A stretch of 14,437 nt of DNA from Bdellovibrionales bacterium (GCA_023250775.1 JAHFAA010000035.1:1-14437); one strand, 5' to 3'. Counted from the stretch's first letter, positions 6,995 through 14,437 are shown. Translations and numbers: made by a program. Notes: generated from the sequence alone by a model not told the origin.

Positions 6995-7939
6995 CTATAT
7001 AAAAAGAGAGCTTACCGAGTCGTTGTTGAAAGTTCGGTGAATGGCCTTAGAAAGAATTTCAGCCGTTGAGAGAACCACGATCTTGTCAATTTTATGGCCT
7101 TCTTCTGATAAGGGAATTGTATCAGTCACAATCACGCGATCAAGCTCATCGCATTTTTTGATTCTTTCCAAAGCTGGTGGACTAAACACAGGGTGAGTAG
7201 CACAAGCATAAACTTTGGTGGCACCTTTCTCCTTCAAAACTTTACAGGCCTCAATCAAAGTACCAGCTGTGTCGATCATGTCATCAATAATGATGCATTC
7301 CTTACCGCTGATTTCACCAATGATGTTCATGGCCTTGGCGACATTTTTAGCCGTCCGACGCTTATCAATCATGGCGATGTCAGTCTTCAGCTTATTGGCA
7401 AAGTGACGAACACGCTCAACGCCTCCAGCATCTGGTGAAACAAAGATGGTTGTTTCACTAAAAAGTTCTCTATGAATGTAATCAATCAGCACGGGAGAAG
7501 CATAAATATTGTCAAAAGGGATATTGAAAAAACCTTGAATTTGTCCTGCGTGCAAGTCCATCGTAACCACACGAGAGGCACCTGCAATGGTCAACAAATC
7601 GGCAACCAATTTAGCTGAGATAGGTGTTCGAGGACTCACTTTGCGATCTTGTCTGGCGTAACCATAATGAGGAATGACGGCAGTAATCGACATGGCCGAT
7701 GCACGTTTTAAGGCATCGATCATAATGAGCAGTTCCATCAAGGTGTCGTTGGCGGGTGGGCAGGTTGACTGAATTACAAAAACATCAGCGCCGCGAACGT
7801 TTTTCTCAATTTCGCAAAAAATTTCGCCATTTGCGAAACGAACAAGTTGCGGATCAACCAGAGGCACATCTAAGTACTCTGAAATTTTCTTTGATAATCC
7901 CGGGTTAGAAGTTCCAGAGACAAGAACAATTCTCTTCAC
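6995..7939 (-). CDS. prs: Ribose-phosphate pyrophosphokinase (PRPP synthetase)
   Basis: Makes 5-phosphoribosyl-1-pyrophosphate from ribose-5-phosphate and ATP, the entry metabolite for purine, pyrimidine, histidine, tryptophan and NAD synthesis. Motifs along the 314-residue chain: RFANGE (34-39), YGYARQDRK (92-100) with the ATP-contacting Arg/Gln, DLHAGQIQGFF (128-138) containing the conserved His130, flexible-loop KRR (193-195), and the PRPP-binding loop IDDMIDTAGT (218-227). Length is that of class I bacterial enzymes. Start is GTG at 7939, with GGAGG at 7944-7948 leaving a 4-nt spacer. It lies 44 nt after tRNA-Gln with no visible terminator, so the tRNA and prs may share a transcript. pth follows after 2 nt. 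Confidence 0.97.
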   Translation of the reverse strand: MKRIVLVSGTSNPGLSKKISEYLDVPLVDPQLVRFANGEIFCEIEKNVRGADVFVIQSTCPPANDTLMELLIMIDALKRASAMSITAVIPHYGYARQDRKVSPRTPISAKLVADLLTIAGASRVVTMDLHAGQIQGFFNIPFDNIYASPVLIDYIHRELFSETTIFVSPDAGGVERVRHFANKLKTDIAMIDKRRTAKNVAKAMNIIGEISGKECIIIDDMIDTAGTLIEACKVLKEKGATKVYACATHPVFSPPALERIKKCDELDRVIVTDTIPLSEEGHKIDKIVVLSTAEILSKAIHRTFNNDSVSSLFI

Positions 7940-7983
7940 GTACCCTCCGGTGTAGCAAAACTATGCAAAGGAAAAAGATTAAA

Positions 7984-8058
7984 TGGCTGGGGTGGTAGGG
8001 ATCGAACCTACGAATGGCAGAATCAAAATCTGCAGTCTTACCACTTGACGACACCCCA
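7984..8058 (-). tRNA. tRNA-Gln (UUG anticodon)
   Basis: A 75-nt glutamine tRNA with encoded CCA. The acceptor arms TGGGGTG (8058-8052) and CACCCCA pair perfectly over 7 bp. The D arm is GTC/GAC, the anticodon stem GCAGA/TCTGC closes a 7-nt loop TTTTGAT with anticodon TTG at 8026-8024, and the T arm is GTAGG-TTCGATC-CCTAC. Discriminator is G, as in other bacterial tRNA-Gln. The gene sits between the PBP and prs with 44 nt on each side. A tRNA-Gln in front of prs is a familiar arrangement in deltaproteobacteria. Confidence 0.98.
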
Positions 8059-8084
8059 ACACAATTTCGAATAACCTGATGTAT

Positions 8085-8113
8085 TTTATACAATCCTGCG
8101 CCTTATAAGGCAA
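8085..8113 (-). promoter_or_regulatory. Probable promoter of tRNA-Gln (and perhaps prs-pth-ychF)
   Basis: On the minus strand TTGCCT (8113-8108, 4 of 6) and TATAAA (8090-8085, 5 of 6) are separated by exactly 17 nt. The expected transcription start lies about 20 nt before the mature tRNA. The -35 box overlaps the last codons of the PBP gene, whose TAA stop falls inside the spacer. The perfect palindrome GCCTTATAAGGC (8100-8111) covers the -35 box and the start of the spacer. Confidence 0.55.
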
Positions 8114-10001
8114 GATTGTTCTCCGGCATCTTGGCGCCGTCTCGCACCGTGGCACAGTCTACGTCTGAAAACCTTCGTCCCCGTTCAAAGATCCAATCTT
8201 GGAACAATTCAAAGGCCGTGCTGCTTCCATATGTTTTGGTGTCTTCGTTCTTTCTGACTGTTTCGTTTCCGACCCAGATGACTCCCAAAAGCTCGCCGGT
8301 GATGAAGACATACCAATTATCTTGGCCAAAGTTGGTGGTTCCGGTCTTTCCAAAAAAGCGCATCTGCTTCAGATCGCGATTCACCCGATGGGCCACAGTG
8401 GTCAAGGATGGGTCGGCCATGGCGCCGATCAGAGAAAATTTCCCCTCATTAAAACGCAGGCAATCTCTCTTTAAGAACTGAAAATAAACTTTGATTACAG
8501 CATCGAGAGATAATTCAATAGTGCCAAGGAGTTGAGAGGGGTAGCTGGCAATTGGTAGAATATCGGGAAAATAACTCTTGAGGCCTTCTTCAACTTTACT
8601 AAAATCGCTTTTTTGGGCCAAATCAATAATGGGGTTGTTCATAGATTTGCGAAGAACATCAATGGCCATTATTTGTTTTCCCCACTCCACATTGCCAGAT
8701 TCTTTGGGTGACCATGGGCCAGATGGCAAATTTAAAGTAATTTTTTTTAATTCTATTTCTTTATTGGGATCAAGACCCAGATCAATCAGCACGTCAAAAA
8801 CAATGGGTTTGATGATGGATCCGATGCTGTGATTTTCCTCTTTCAACGCTTTAGACAAATCACGTTCATACCTTGAGTAGTAAGCGGAAGTTTTACCATT
8901 GGCCAAATTGTAAATTTGTCCCGTGATACTCCAACCAACCTGAGAGTGCTCGCGGGAAAGTTTCCGCAACATGGACTTTGCATTTACACAAAATACATAT
9001 GAGTCATAACTCAAATAATCTTTATGCCGGCCGATTTCCTCAAAACATTTGTGCCCTTCAATCTCATTATTGCTTTCCAATTGTGCTAACCATTTTTTCC
9101 ACGAAGCATCAGTCCATTCTTTTAAATTTTCATTGGCAAAATATTCTCCCTCACGCAATTTTTTAAATAAAGCAGAAACGCGCGTTTTTAAAACTAGAGA
9201 ATGTTTCATCGGGCCGTAGAAGTTTGGCCCTTTTAAAAGAGCAATCAAAATTGCCGATTCGTAGTTCTGTAACTGAAGAGGAGGTTTATTAAAATAATAG
9301 AGCGAGGCCGCAAAGACTCCCCTTATCTTTACTCCTTGAAGTGAGCCCCAGTAGACCTCATTCAAGTAGATTTCAAGAATATCCTTCTTCTCGAATTTGG
9401 CCTCAAGATAAAGAGAAATAATGGCCTCTTTAATTTTTCTATAGAATGTTTTCTCAGAACTTAAAAACAAATTTTTCACCAGCTGCTGAGTGAGTGTGGA
9501 AGCTCCTTCTTTTAAACGCAGGGTGAGCAGATTCTTAACCGCCGCTCGAAAAATGGAGAAAAAATCGACGCCTTGGTGATCAAGAAAACGAGAATCTTCA
9601 ATGGTGATAAGCGTTTTCCATAGATGTGAAGGCAACCCATTCAAATTGGTTCTGTGCTGATAACAGTTAAGCTCAGCACAGTCATTTTGATAGAATTTTT
9701 GTAGCTTGATTGATTCCTTGAGATCTATTTTGGGAATATTTACCGAGTTATTCACATCACTGCGATTGAAATCCTGAACAAAAAAAGAACTGAAAATATT
9801 AAAGTGCGAAGTATTGATCGAACTATCTTTTTCGAACTCGATTGGAACTTCAAGCTGCTGTGTTACTTCATCCTTCGTAATCCAACTTTCAAAACTAAAA
9901 TCACTGACGACATTTACAATCCAGAGAAACATCACCAAGGCAACGAAAAATACCCCGAGAGCTGATTTAATAATTATTTTTTTTATCGTCGTTTTCTGCA
10001 T
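8103..10001 (-). CDS. Class A penicillin-binding protein (bifunctional murein synthase, PBP1-like)
   Basis: An inner-membrane enzyme facing the periplasm that polymerises lipid II into glycan strands and crosslinks them. A single TM anchor lies at 10-32. The GT51 glycosyltransferase domain has EDSRFLDHQG (135-144, catalytic Glu135), EGASTLTQQLVKN (165-177), RKIKEA (188-193) and KKDILEIYLNEVYWG (205-219). The transpeptidase domain has the SxxK motif SIIK with nucleophile Ser395, SMN (453-455) as SxN, and KTGT (552-555). All catalytic motifs are present, so both activities are expected; this transpeptidase Ser is the target of beta-lactams. At 632 aa it is shorter than E. coli PBP1b (844), with a compact N-terminus and no long C-terminal tail. 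ATG at 10001 lacks a clear ribosome site. The gene is divergent from the beta-barrel gene and lies 44 nt upstream of tRNA-Gln. Confidence 0.95.
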   Translation of the reverse strand: MQKTTIKKIIIKSALGVFFVALVMFLWIVNVVSDFSFESWITKDEVTQQLEVPIEFEKDSSINTSHFNIFSSFFVQDFNRSDVNNSVNIPKIDLKESIKLQKFYQNDCAELNCYQHRTNLNGLPSHLWKTLITIEDSRFLDHQGVDFFSIFRAAVKNLLTLRLKEGASTLTQQLVKNLFLSSEKTFYRKIKEAIISLYLEAKFEKKDILEIYLNEVYWGSLQGVKIRGVFAASLYYFNKPPLQLQNYESAILIALLKGPNFYGPMKHSLVLKTRVSALFKKLREGEYFANENLKEWTDASWKKWLAQLESNNEIEGHKCFEEIGRHKDYLSYDSYVFCVNAKSMLRKLSREHSQVGWSITGQIYNLANGKTSAYYSRYERDLSKALKEENHSIGSIIKPIVFDVLIDLGLDPNKEIELKKITLNLPSGPWSPKESGNVEWGKQIMAIDVLRKSMNNPIIDLAQKSDFSKVEEGLKSYFPDILPIASYPSQLLGTIELSLDAVIKVYFQFLKRDCLRFNEGKFSLIGAMADPSLTTVAHRVNRDLKQMRFFGKTGTTNFGQDNWYVFITGELLGVIWVGNETVRKNEDTKTYGSSTAFELFQDWIFERGRRFSDVDCATVRDGAKMPENNLAL

Positions 10002-10024
10002 TGTGTTGTTTTGACTAATATTTC

Positions 10025-10053
10025 TTGACCCTATATAGTAAGTTAAATTTTAT
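10025..10053 (+). promoter_or_regulatory. Candidate promoter for the outer-membrane protein gene
   Basis: TTGACC (10025-10030, 5 of 6) and TTTTAT (10048-10053, 4 of 6) are spaced by 17 nt, predicting a start near 10060 and a leader of about 25 nt before GTG at 10085. The AGGA ribosome site (10073-10076) lies in that leader. This region also has to serve the divergent PBP gene, for which I could not pick out a convincing -35/-10 pair. Confidence 0.5.
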
Positions 10054-10084
10054 CAAGCTCTTATATTTTACTAGGATGACACAA

Positions 10085-11554
10085 GTGAAAAAATTATTAT
10101 TTTTAGTGGCCATTTGTTCTCTTGCCTCTTTCGATGCTCTGGCCCTTCCAATGGATTGGCATGGTGTCTTTGGCGTAGATACTGCCATGATTGAAAGCTT
10201 TAGACGAATACAAGAAAAAGAGCAGACCACAACAGGTGCTGGTACTGAAGAAGCTCCTTTAGCTCCTGGCCAACACGCAACAGCACGATTCCAATCATAC
10301 CTCCTAAGATTGGCCCCAGAAATCATTGTTAATGATTCTTCCACGTTTAAAGCGGAAATGACTACAGGTTATGGACGTGGTGGAAGATTAGGAGACTCAT
10401 CCACTACAAATAAACATGGAAGCGGCCCTTCCAGCATGGCAAATGCCATCTACTACTATAACACCAATGAGGAAGGATCATCGCCCCTTCAGCTCACTCA
10501 ATTTAATATGACTCTATATTCTGACACAGCGACATACATCATTGGTCGTCATTCATTTCAATGGGGAATGGGTGCCGTAATCAACGACGGTCACCAAGTT
10601 TGGGATCGAGAAATCTATGTTCGTGACGGTGTGACTGCAAAATTTAAAATTGGAAATTTTGAGCTTGCTCCGTTTCTATCAAAAATCGGCACCAGCCAAT
10701 CTTTAACCCGAGCAACTGAAGGCAGTGAGTATGGTGCTTCTCTTCTCTATGACAATCCCGACAAGGACATCGCTTTTGGAATTTATTACAGCAAAAAAGA
10801 TAATAACTCATCCAATGGCACCGTCGTATCAGACATTGAGAACACCGGCACCCCTACCCCGCTTGGCAATACCAATGCAAAGCTCACCGATTTTTATCTG
10901 CAAAAAATCTTTGGCAAGACTTCAATCCAGGCAGAAATTCCAATCCTAAGTGGTGAAATTGGACACCTCTACAGCAAAACAGATTCGGCTAAATATGGTG
11001 CTAAGGCGATTCTTTTTGAGGCCAAACATGAGTTAAGTGATACAACAACTTTTTTCGCAAATGCAGGTCACGTCTCTGGTCACTCAGGAGTTGAGAGCTC
11101 GTACAATGCAATGTATTTGAACCCCAATTATCAAATTGCAAATTTATTGTTCCGATACAATTTGTATGCCGTAAGCAATCCCGCAAATTACAGCGTGTAT
11201 GATTCCTACATAACCAATGCAAAGTTTCTTAAATTTGGAGCTAATCTTCGCTCAGAGCGTTCACTTTGGACGCTGGCAGCAATCTATGCGGTCGCGAATG
11301 AAGTGGCGATTGCAGGTACCAAAAGCTATAACCATGAAACCAATCGAATTTTTTACGCCAATGCCTCTCAGGACAAAAAACTCGGGACAGAATTCGATGC
11401 TGATTTTGATTATCGCTGGAACAACGAAACGCACTTAGGTGCCTCGTTAGGATATCTATTCACGGGTGGGTATTACGCATTTACCAATACCGCCACAGAG
11501 AATACACCTAAAAACTCTTTCGTCGTTCTCTTTAAATCGTCTTTAGAATTCTAG
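10085..11554 (+). CDS. Predicted outer-membrane beta-barrel (porin-like) protein
   Basis: A 489-residue exported protein. The first 20 residues are a textbook signal peptide (KK, hydrophobic run, cleavage after ALA before LPMDWHG). The rest is Gly/Tyr/Asn/Thr-rich with alternating hydrophobic residues, for instance TYIIGRHSFQWGMGAV and LTDFYLQKIFG, typical of transmembrane beta-strands. The chain ends SSLEF, a C-terminal Phe as recognised by the BAM assembly machinery. The only cysteine is in the signal peptide. It may be a substrate channel or a structural barrel; no specific porin family is recognisable. Start: GTG at 10085 has AGGA 8 nt upstream, whereas ATG at 10076 directly abuts that site and TTG at 10025 lies in the likely promoter. 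It ends 9 nt from the convergent 670-aa gene. Confidence 0.8.
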   Translation: MKKLLFLVAICSLASFDALALPMDWHGVFGVDTAMIESFRRIQEKEQTTTGAGTEEAPLAPGQHATARFQSYLLRLAPEIIVNDSSTFKAEMTTGYGRGGRLGDSSTTNKHGSGPSSMANAIYYYNTNEEGSSPLQLTQFNMTLYSDTATYIIGRHSFQWGMGAVINDGHQVWDREIYVRDGVTAKFKIGNFELAPFLSKIGTSQSLTRATEGSEYGASLLYDNPDKDIAFGIYYSKKDNNSSNGTVVSDIENTGTPTPLGNTNAKLTDFYLQKIFGKTSIQAEIPILSGEIGHLYSKTDSAKYGAKAILFEAKHELSDTTTFFANAGHVSGHSGVESSYNAMYLNPNYQIANLLFRYNLYAVSNPANYSVYDSYITNAKFLKFGANLRSERSLWTLAAIYAVANEVAIAGTKSYNHETNRIFYANASQDKKLGTEFDADFDYRWNNETHLGASLGYLFTGGYYAFTNTATENTPKNSFVVLFKSSLEF

Positions 11555-11563
11555 ATTAGATTC

Positions 11564-13576
11564 TTATTGCCAATTCATCCCGCTGGAATATGGATTTGGC
11601 CCACCCATGTTGTAGCCACCCATGTTGCCATAGTTGCCACCACCCATAGCAGCAGCATAAGGATTTCCCCCCATACCGCCACCAAGACCGGCATTCATGC
11701 CGTAGGCGTTTTGTGATCCCATTCCATAAACTGAGGATGGATCGTAGTTAGAATAATCCTCAAACATGCCGTACGAACCTAGTCCGTCGCTCACATAACC
11801 ACCATTTGCTTGCTGAGTTCTGGCGCGAGCAGCTTGGGCGTCTGACTCATACCCACTGAATCTCTCATAACGTGTCATCTCTCCGCCTAAGTTCCGGTTA
11901 AATCTTTCACGACGGGCCAAGGCCTGACGTTGCCACACAGATTGATTTCTTTGGGCCCAAGTACATCTTGCTGTATTTTGCACAAATCCAAACATAGTGC
12001 GCTGACATGACTCTAGATTTTTTTGAATACGAGACATGTCATCTTGCCAGGCCCGATCGCGGGCAGCTTGCGTTGTTTGAATGCGATAACTGATTTCCCG
12101 AGTGTAAGTTCGTTGACCGGTTTTGGCCAAGTACATTCGTTCAGACTCTGCTGCGCGAGTTTCAAATCTTCTCAATTCACTTTGCTGAAGTGATTCTGCC
12201 TGGGTAAAAGATAATTTCTCTCCTCGTCCCAAAGTTCGATTGTCCGAATACACGCGACTGAATAAATCTGATTTCAGTTTAAGCTCGGCAATACCAATTG
12301 CTTCATCTTTTATTCCAAATTCAAGCAACTTATCAATAACGGTGCCCGTTTTAAAACGTGATGATGCACGATTGTAGAATCCAATTTTATCGTTTAACTC
12401 CTTAATGCGTGTATCAATTGCCTTCTTTTCCTCTTCTCCAACTTCACGTCTTTGAGTTAAGAGTCTTTTTAATTCTTCCACGGCTGGCTTCATCACAAGA
12501 TCGTCAATACGACGAAGGGCCTCGAGATATTTTCCAGCGGCATCGCGAATACTTTGCTCATCAGTGCTTGAGGTAATTGTTCGAGCCAACTCTTCAAGCT
12601 CTCGATATTTTTTTTCTGCTTCTTGCTGGCCCTCTCGCTCTAAGGCCTTTTCCATCACGCTACGCAAGGCATCTGCATTGCCCATACTTGCCAGAGTAGC
12701 GCGAATAGCACTGTAATCGTGTCCACGACAAACTTCATATAATCTAAAACGGCGAGCATCATCACGTGAGTATGCATAGACGCTATTTTGTCCTAACTCT
12801 TCAAGCTTCATACAACCGTTCGGTGAGCTGGTAACCATGTCGAACCCATAAAGAGGGCCGTAGGCAGTCCCGTGGCCATTGGTTGTACCGTAAAGAACTT
12901 TAACTGGGCGCTGAGGATCAAAACTAATTTCTTTTTCAACACTATAACTGGCAAAACTTGCGTTGGACGATGTTCGATCCAAGGTGGTCTCACCCGTAGC
13001 CGTTTTCTTCATAACACCTTTGGATACAAGGCATGTCTCATACATCTGGTAAGGTGTAAGCCCAGCAAGATATTCACTGGTGACGTTGACCGTTTTTCCA
13101 TCTAGATCTTGGAAAGTTGTCCCAACTAACTTATTCATCTCAGTGCGAAGTTCTGTGCCGTTGTTGCGATATGAAATAACAACATCATTCCCAACCGTCC
13201 TCATTTCCAGATCAAGCCTCTTGATACAGCTGCTTAAAATGGCGGGAATTTTTGCACGGACACGCAATCTTGGACGTTCATCTGTTGTCGCGGCAGGCAC
13301 TACAGTTTTCTCAATCTCGATTCCTGTATTCCCCTGAGATAATAAATTTATTAATTTTAAAGGTACGTAATCATCGTCTTTGCACTCGACAACCTCTGTG
13401 GTCACTGTTGGAGTACTCACAACTGGAGTAATACTTGTAGCCGTTCTTCCACTTACAGTTCCCCCAGTGTTGACAGGAACGATAGGAGTTCTTACTCCGG
13501 GATCTTGGATAATCCCGAAGGCATCCATCCCAATGGTGAAAGCGACAAGTGCGATAAGACCAACTATTGATTTCAT
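11564..13576 (-). CDS. Uncharacterised secreted protein with helical core and Gly/Met/Tyr-rich tail (670 aa)
   Basis: I do not recognise the family. A signal peptide fills residues 1-21 (MKSIVGLIALVAFTIG then MDAFG). A Thr/Val/Pro-rich linker follows (about 28-62), then a mixed region with Cys65, 117, 182, 255 and 283. Residues about 285-590 are highly charged and helical, with coiled-coil character (for example REGQQEAEKKYRELEELA, 314-331, and EELKRLLTQRREVGEEEKKA, 367-386); Cys524 and Cys538 lie near their end. The last 70 residues are low complexity, rich in Gly, Met, Asn and Tyr (GGGMGGNPY, NMGGYNMGGP). Seven cysteines suggest disulfides in the periplasm or outside. Start: ATG at 13576 gives the signal peptide directly; a TTG 45 nt upstream would put 15 polar residues in front. 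It lies 100 nt downstream of the LolA-like gene on the same strand. A structural or surface role is guesswork. Confidence 0.8.
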   Translation of the reverse strand: MKSIVGLIALVAFTIGMDAFGIIQDPGVRTPIVPVNTGGTVSGRTATSITPVVSTPTVTTEVVECKDDDYVPLKLINLLSQGNTGIEIEKTVVPAATTDERPRLRVRAKIPAILSSCIKRLDLEMRTVGNDVVISYRNNGTELRTEMNKLVGTTFQDLDGKTVNVTSEYLAGLTPYQMYETCLVSKGVMKKTATGETTLDRTSSNASFASYSVEKEISFDPQRPVKVLYGTTNGHGTAYGPLYGFDMVTSSPNGCMKLEELGQNSVYAYSRDDARRFRLYEVCRGHDYSAIRATLASMGNADALRSVMEKALEREGQQEAEKKYRELEELARTITSSTDEQSIRDAAGKYLEALRRIDDLVMKPAVEELKRLLTQRREVGEEEKKAIDTRIKELNDKIGFYNRASSRFKTGTVIDKLLEFGIKDEAIGIAELKLKSDLFSRVYSDNRTLGRGEKLSFTQAESLQQSELRRFETRAAESERMYLAKTGQRTYTREISYRIQTTQAARDRAWQDDMSRIQKNLESCQRTMFGFVQNTARCTWAQRNQSVWQRQALARRERFNRNLGGEMTRYERFSGYESDAQAARARTQQANGGYVSDGLGSYGMFEDYSNYDPSSVYGMGSQNAYGMNAGLGGGMGGNPYAAAMGGGNYGNMGGYNMGGPNPYSSGMNWQ
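11567..11720 (-). repeat. Low-complexity Gly/Met/Asn repeat at the 3' end of the 670-aa gene
   Basis: The C-terminal coding stretch uses repeated short units built on MGG, GNxGGYNMGG and NPY. At DNA level the 12-mer CCACCCATGTTG occurs at 11601-11612 and again at 11616-11627, a 15-nt (five-codon) period. Such runs can expand or contract by slippage. The reading frame is preserved throughout in this copy. Confidence 0.6.
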
Positions 13577-13676
13577 AATTACATTCCCATTTTTGCAGAC
13601 CACCCCGGCCTGAGAATTCAATTACTATTCGGAGTTTTCTCGGGAATATTTATAGAAAGAATTAGAAATGCTGAAA

Positions 13677-14437
13677 TTAATTCATGAGTAAAAAAGACGG
13701 ATTTTGCACAGGCGACTTTTCTGGCGATAGTTTCATTTTTGTGATCTCAGTAACTGACTTTTTGAATAGACTATTTTTATCTGCGCTGTAATCAACGTCC
13801 AAGATTGTCAATTTTGACAGCCCCTTCCCCTCATTTAACACACTAATTGTCTTAGGAAATTCATGAGAACCATCCATTAAAATGTAGTTACTGAAGTCAT
13901 AAAGAACAATTTGATCAAACATATTTGCCTTCATCTTTACGAGTCTCAAAGTCTCGGCATCAAAAAACGCATCGACATTTTCCAACTTCAAAACCCAAAA
14001 AATATCTTTCCCAATTTTTGTCATTTTTGTTGTCGCTTGAGGTTTGTAAAATCTCGTACTAAGTAACTCTTCTAATTTTACCTTTTCAGCGTCCGTCTTC
14101 CCTTTCATCGGATTGGAAATTGAATCAACGGGCTGGCCTGATTTCAAAAAGGCCAAGTAGGATTCTAGTAATTTTATTTTGTCCTGATTCAAAACATCTT
14201 TATCGCCCACAAAATCATTATTTCGTTTTTTCATAAGAGATGTCATAACCAGCGCATTATTGGTTCCTAGCATAGTCAAAATGGCGTCGAAGCTTAGAGT
14301 AATATCCTCCTGTCCCTTGGCCACGACAGAATTGATATCCTCAGTATACTTATAATCTACGATCGATTTGCTGTTGAAATCTGGTGACGTGTAAATGGCA
14401 TGCAAGATATCAATCTGAAAATCATTGCGCTGAAAAA
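13677..14437 (-). CDS. LolA-like/uncharacterised periplasmic protein, 5' end beyond window
   Basis: The frame is open from the TAA at 13677-13679 to the right edge. Positions 14406-14435 translate as FQRNDFQIDI upstream of the TTG at 14405, so that codon is not a convincing start and the real N-terminus lies outside the window. At least 253 residues are present. The C-terminal half alternates short strands (KIGKDIFWVLKLENVDAFF, then LVKMKANM, IVLYDFSNYILMDG) and continues into EFPKTISVLNEGKG and LTILDVDYSADKNSLF. This matches the pattern of LolA/LolB-fold proteins: substrate-derived residues, a tyrosine-rich strand, an 'xxPxxI' strand, then a final strand ending near a Phe. The resemblance is by pattern only. 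These half-barrel proteins bind lipids or lipoproteins in the periplasm; whether this one does is unknown. The 670-aa secreted protein follows on the same strand after 100 nt. Confidence 0.65.
   Translation of the reverse strand, partial: FQRNDFQIDILHAIYTSPDFNSKSIVDYKYTEDINSVVAKGQEDITLSFDAILTMLGTNNALVMTSLMKKRNNDFVGDKDVLNQDKIKLLESYLAFLKSGQPVDSISNPMKGKTDAEKVKLEELLSTRFYKPQATTKMTKIGKDIFWVLKLENVDAFFDAETLRLVKMKANMFDQIVLYDFSNYILMDGSHEFPKTISVLNEGKGLSKLTILDVDYSADKNSLFKKSVTEITKMKLSPEKSPVQNPSFLLMN

Noticed and set aside
10025..10084. Barrel protein starting at TTG 10025 or ATG 10076
   Set aside because: The TTG is the -35 box of a good promoter candidate, and the ATG has no spacer from the AGGA site; GTG at 10085 has correct spacing and gives a clean signal peptide.
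10015..10344. 109-residue minus-strand frame between the PBP and barrel genes
   Set aside because: It overlaps the signal peptide and start of the beta-barrel gene and the shared promoter region, and its composition looks like an antisense shadow.
11567..11720. CRISPR or tandem-repeat array
   Set aside because: The short repeats are codon-level repeats of a Gly/Met-rich protein tail, with no uniform repeats separated by unique spacers.
13596..13612. Hairpin as terminator between the LolA-like and 670-aa genes
   Set aside because: CAGGCC/GGTCTG gives only 6 bp with one G-T pair and a 5-nt loop, and it is followed by CAAAAATGGG rather than a T-run on the minus strand.
13577..13621. N-terminal extension of the 670-aa protein from TTG at 13621
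   Set aside because: It adds 15 polar residues before a perfect signal peptide, and no ribosome site precedes the TTG.

Overview
The window looks like ordinary chromosomal backbone from a Gram-negative bacterium of moderate-to-low GC. It encodes an outer-membrane-type beta-barrel, a periplasmic lytic transglycosylase and a class A penicillin-binding protein. The best guess for the lineage is the Bdellovibrionota (Bacteriovorax/Bdellovibrio-like) or a neighbouring former-deltaproteobacterial group. This rests on the PATAN (DUF4388)-type protein, the divergent membrane pyrophosphatase, the tRNA-Gln/prs/pth/ychF cluster and two lineage-restricted secreted proteins. It is inferred from gene content and was not tested by a search.

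Layout from left to right. (1) Positions 1-1690, minus strand: a membrane-bound ion-pumping pyrophosphatase (hppA) whose 3' end lies beyond the left edge; it does not show up as a closed ORF because its stop is outside the window. (2) 1829-2614, minus: a two-gene unit of a PATAN/winged-helix-like protein followed by a small ribbon-helix-helix protein. (3) 2719-5274, plus: a two-TM HAMP protein with no output domain, followed by an Slt70-like lytic transglycosylase. (4) 5281-8058, minus: tRNA-Gln(UUG), prs, pth and ychF, a compact housekeeping cluster with 2-8 nt gaps between pth and its neighbours. (5) 8103-10001, minus: a bifunctional PBP1-type peptidoglycan synthase just upstream of the tRNA. 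(6) 10085-11554, plus: an outer-membrane beta-barrel protein, divergent from the PBP. (7) 11564-13576, minus: a 670-residue secreted protein with a long helical middle and a Gly/Met/Tyr/Asn-rich tail. (8) 13677-14437, minus: a LolA-like protein running off the right edge.

Several products act on the envelope: PBP1 builds murein, Slt cuts it, the barrel sits in the outer membrane, and the two rightmost products are probably exported. The housekeeping cluster supplies PRPP, recycles peptidyl-tRNA and provides the ribosome-associated ATPase YchF, with glutamine tRNA in front. Four genes are best read with non-ATG starts (GTG at 2719, 7939 and 10085; TTG at 3313). No stretch over 300 bases lacks a gene. 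I found no CRISPR array, insertion sequence, prophage, toxin-antitoxin pair with clear homology or restriction system, and no convincing evidence of a new defence or mobile system. The most interesting loci are the uncharacterised secreted coiled-coil protein, the orphan HAMP/transglycosylase pair, and the divergent pyrophosphatase.
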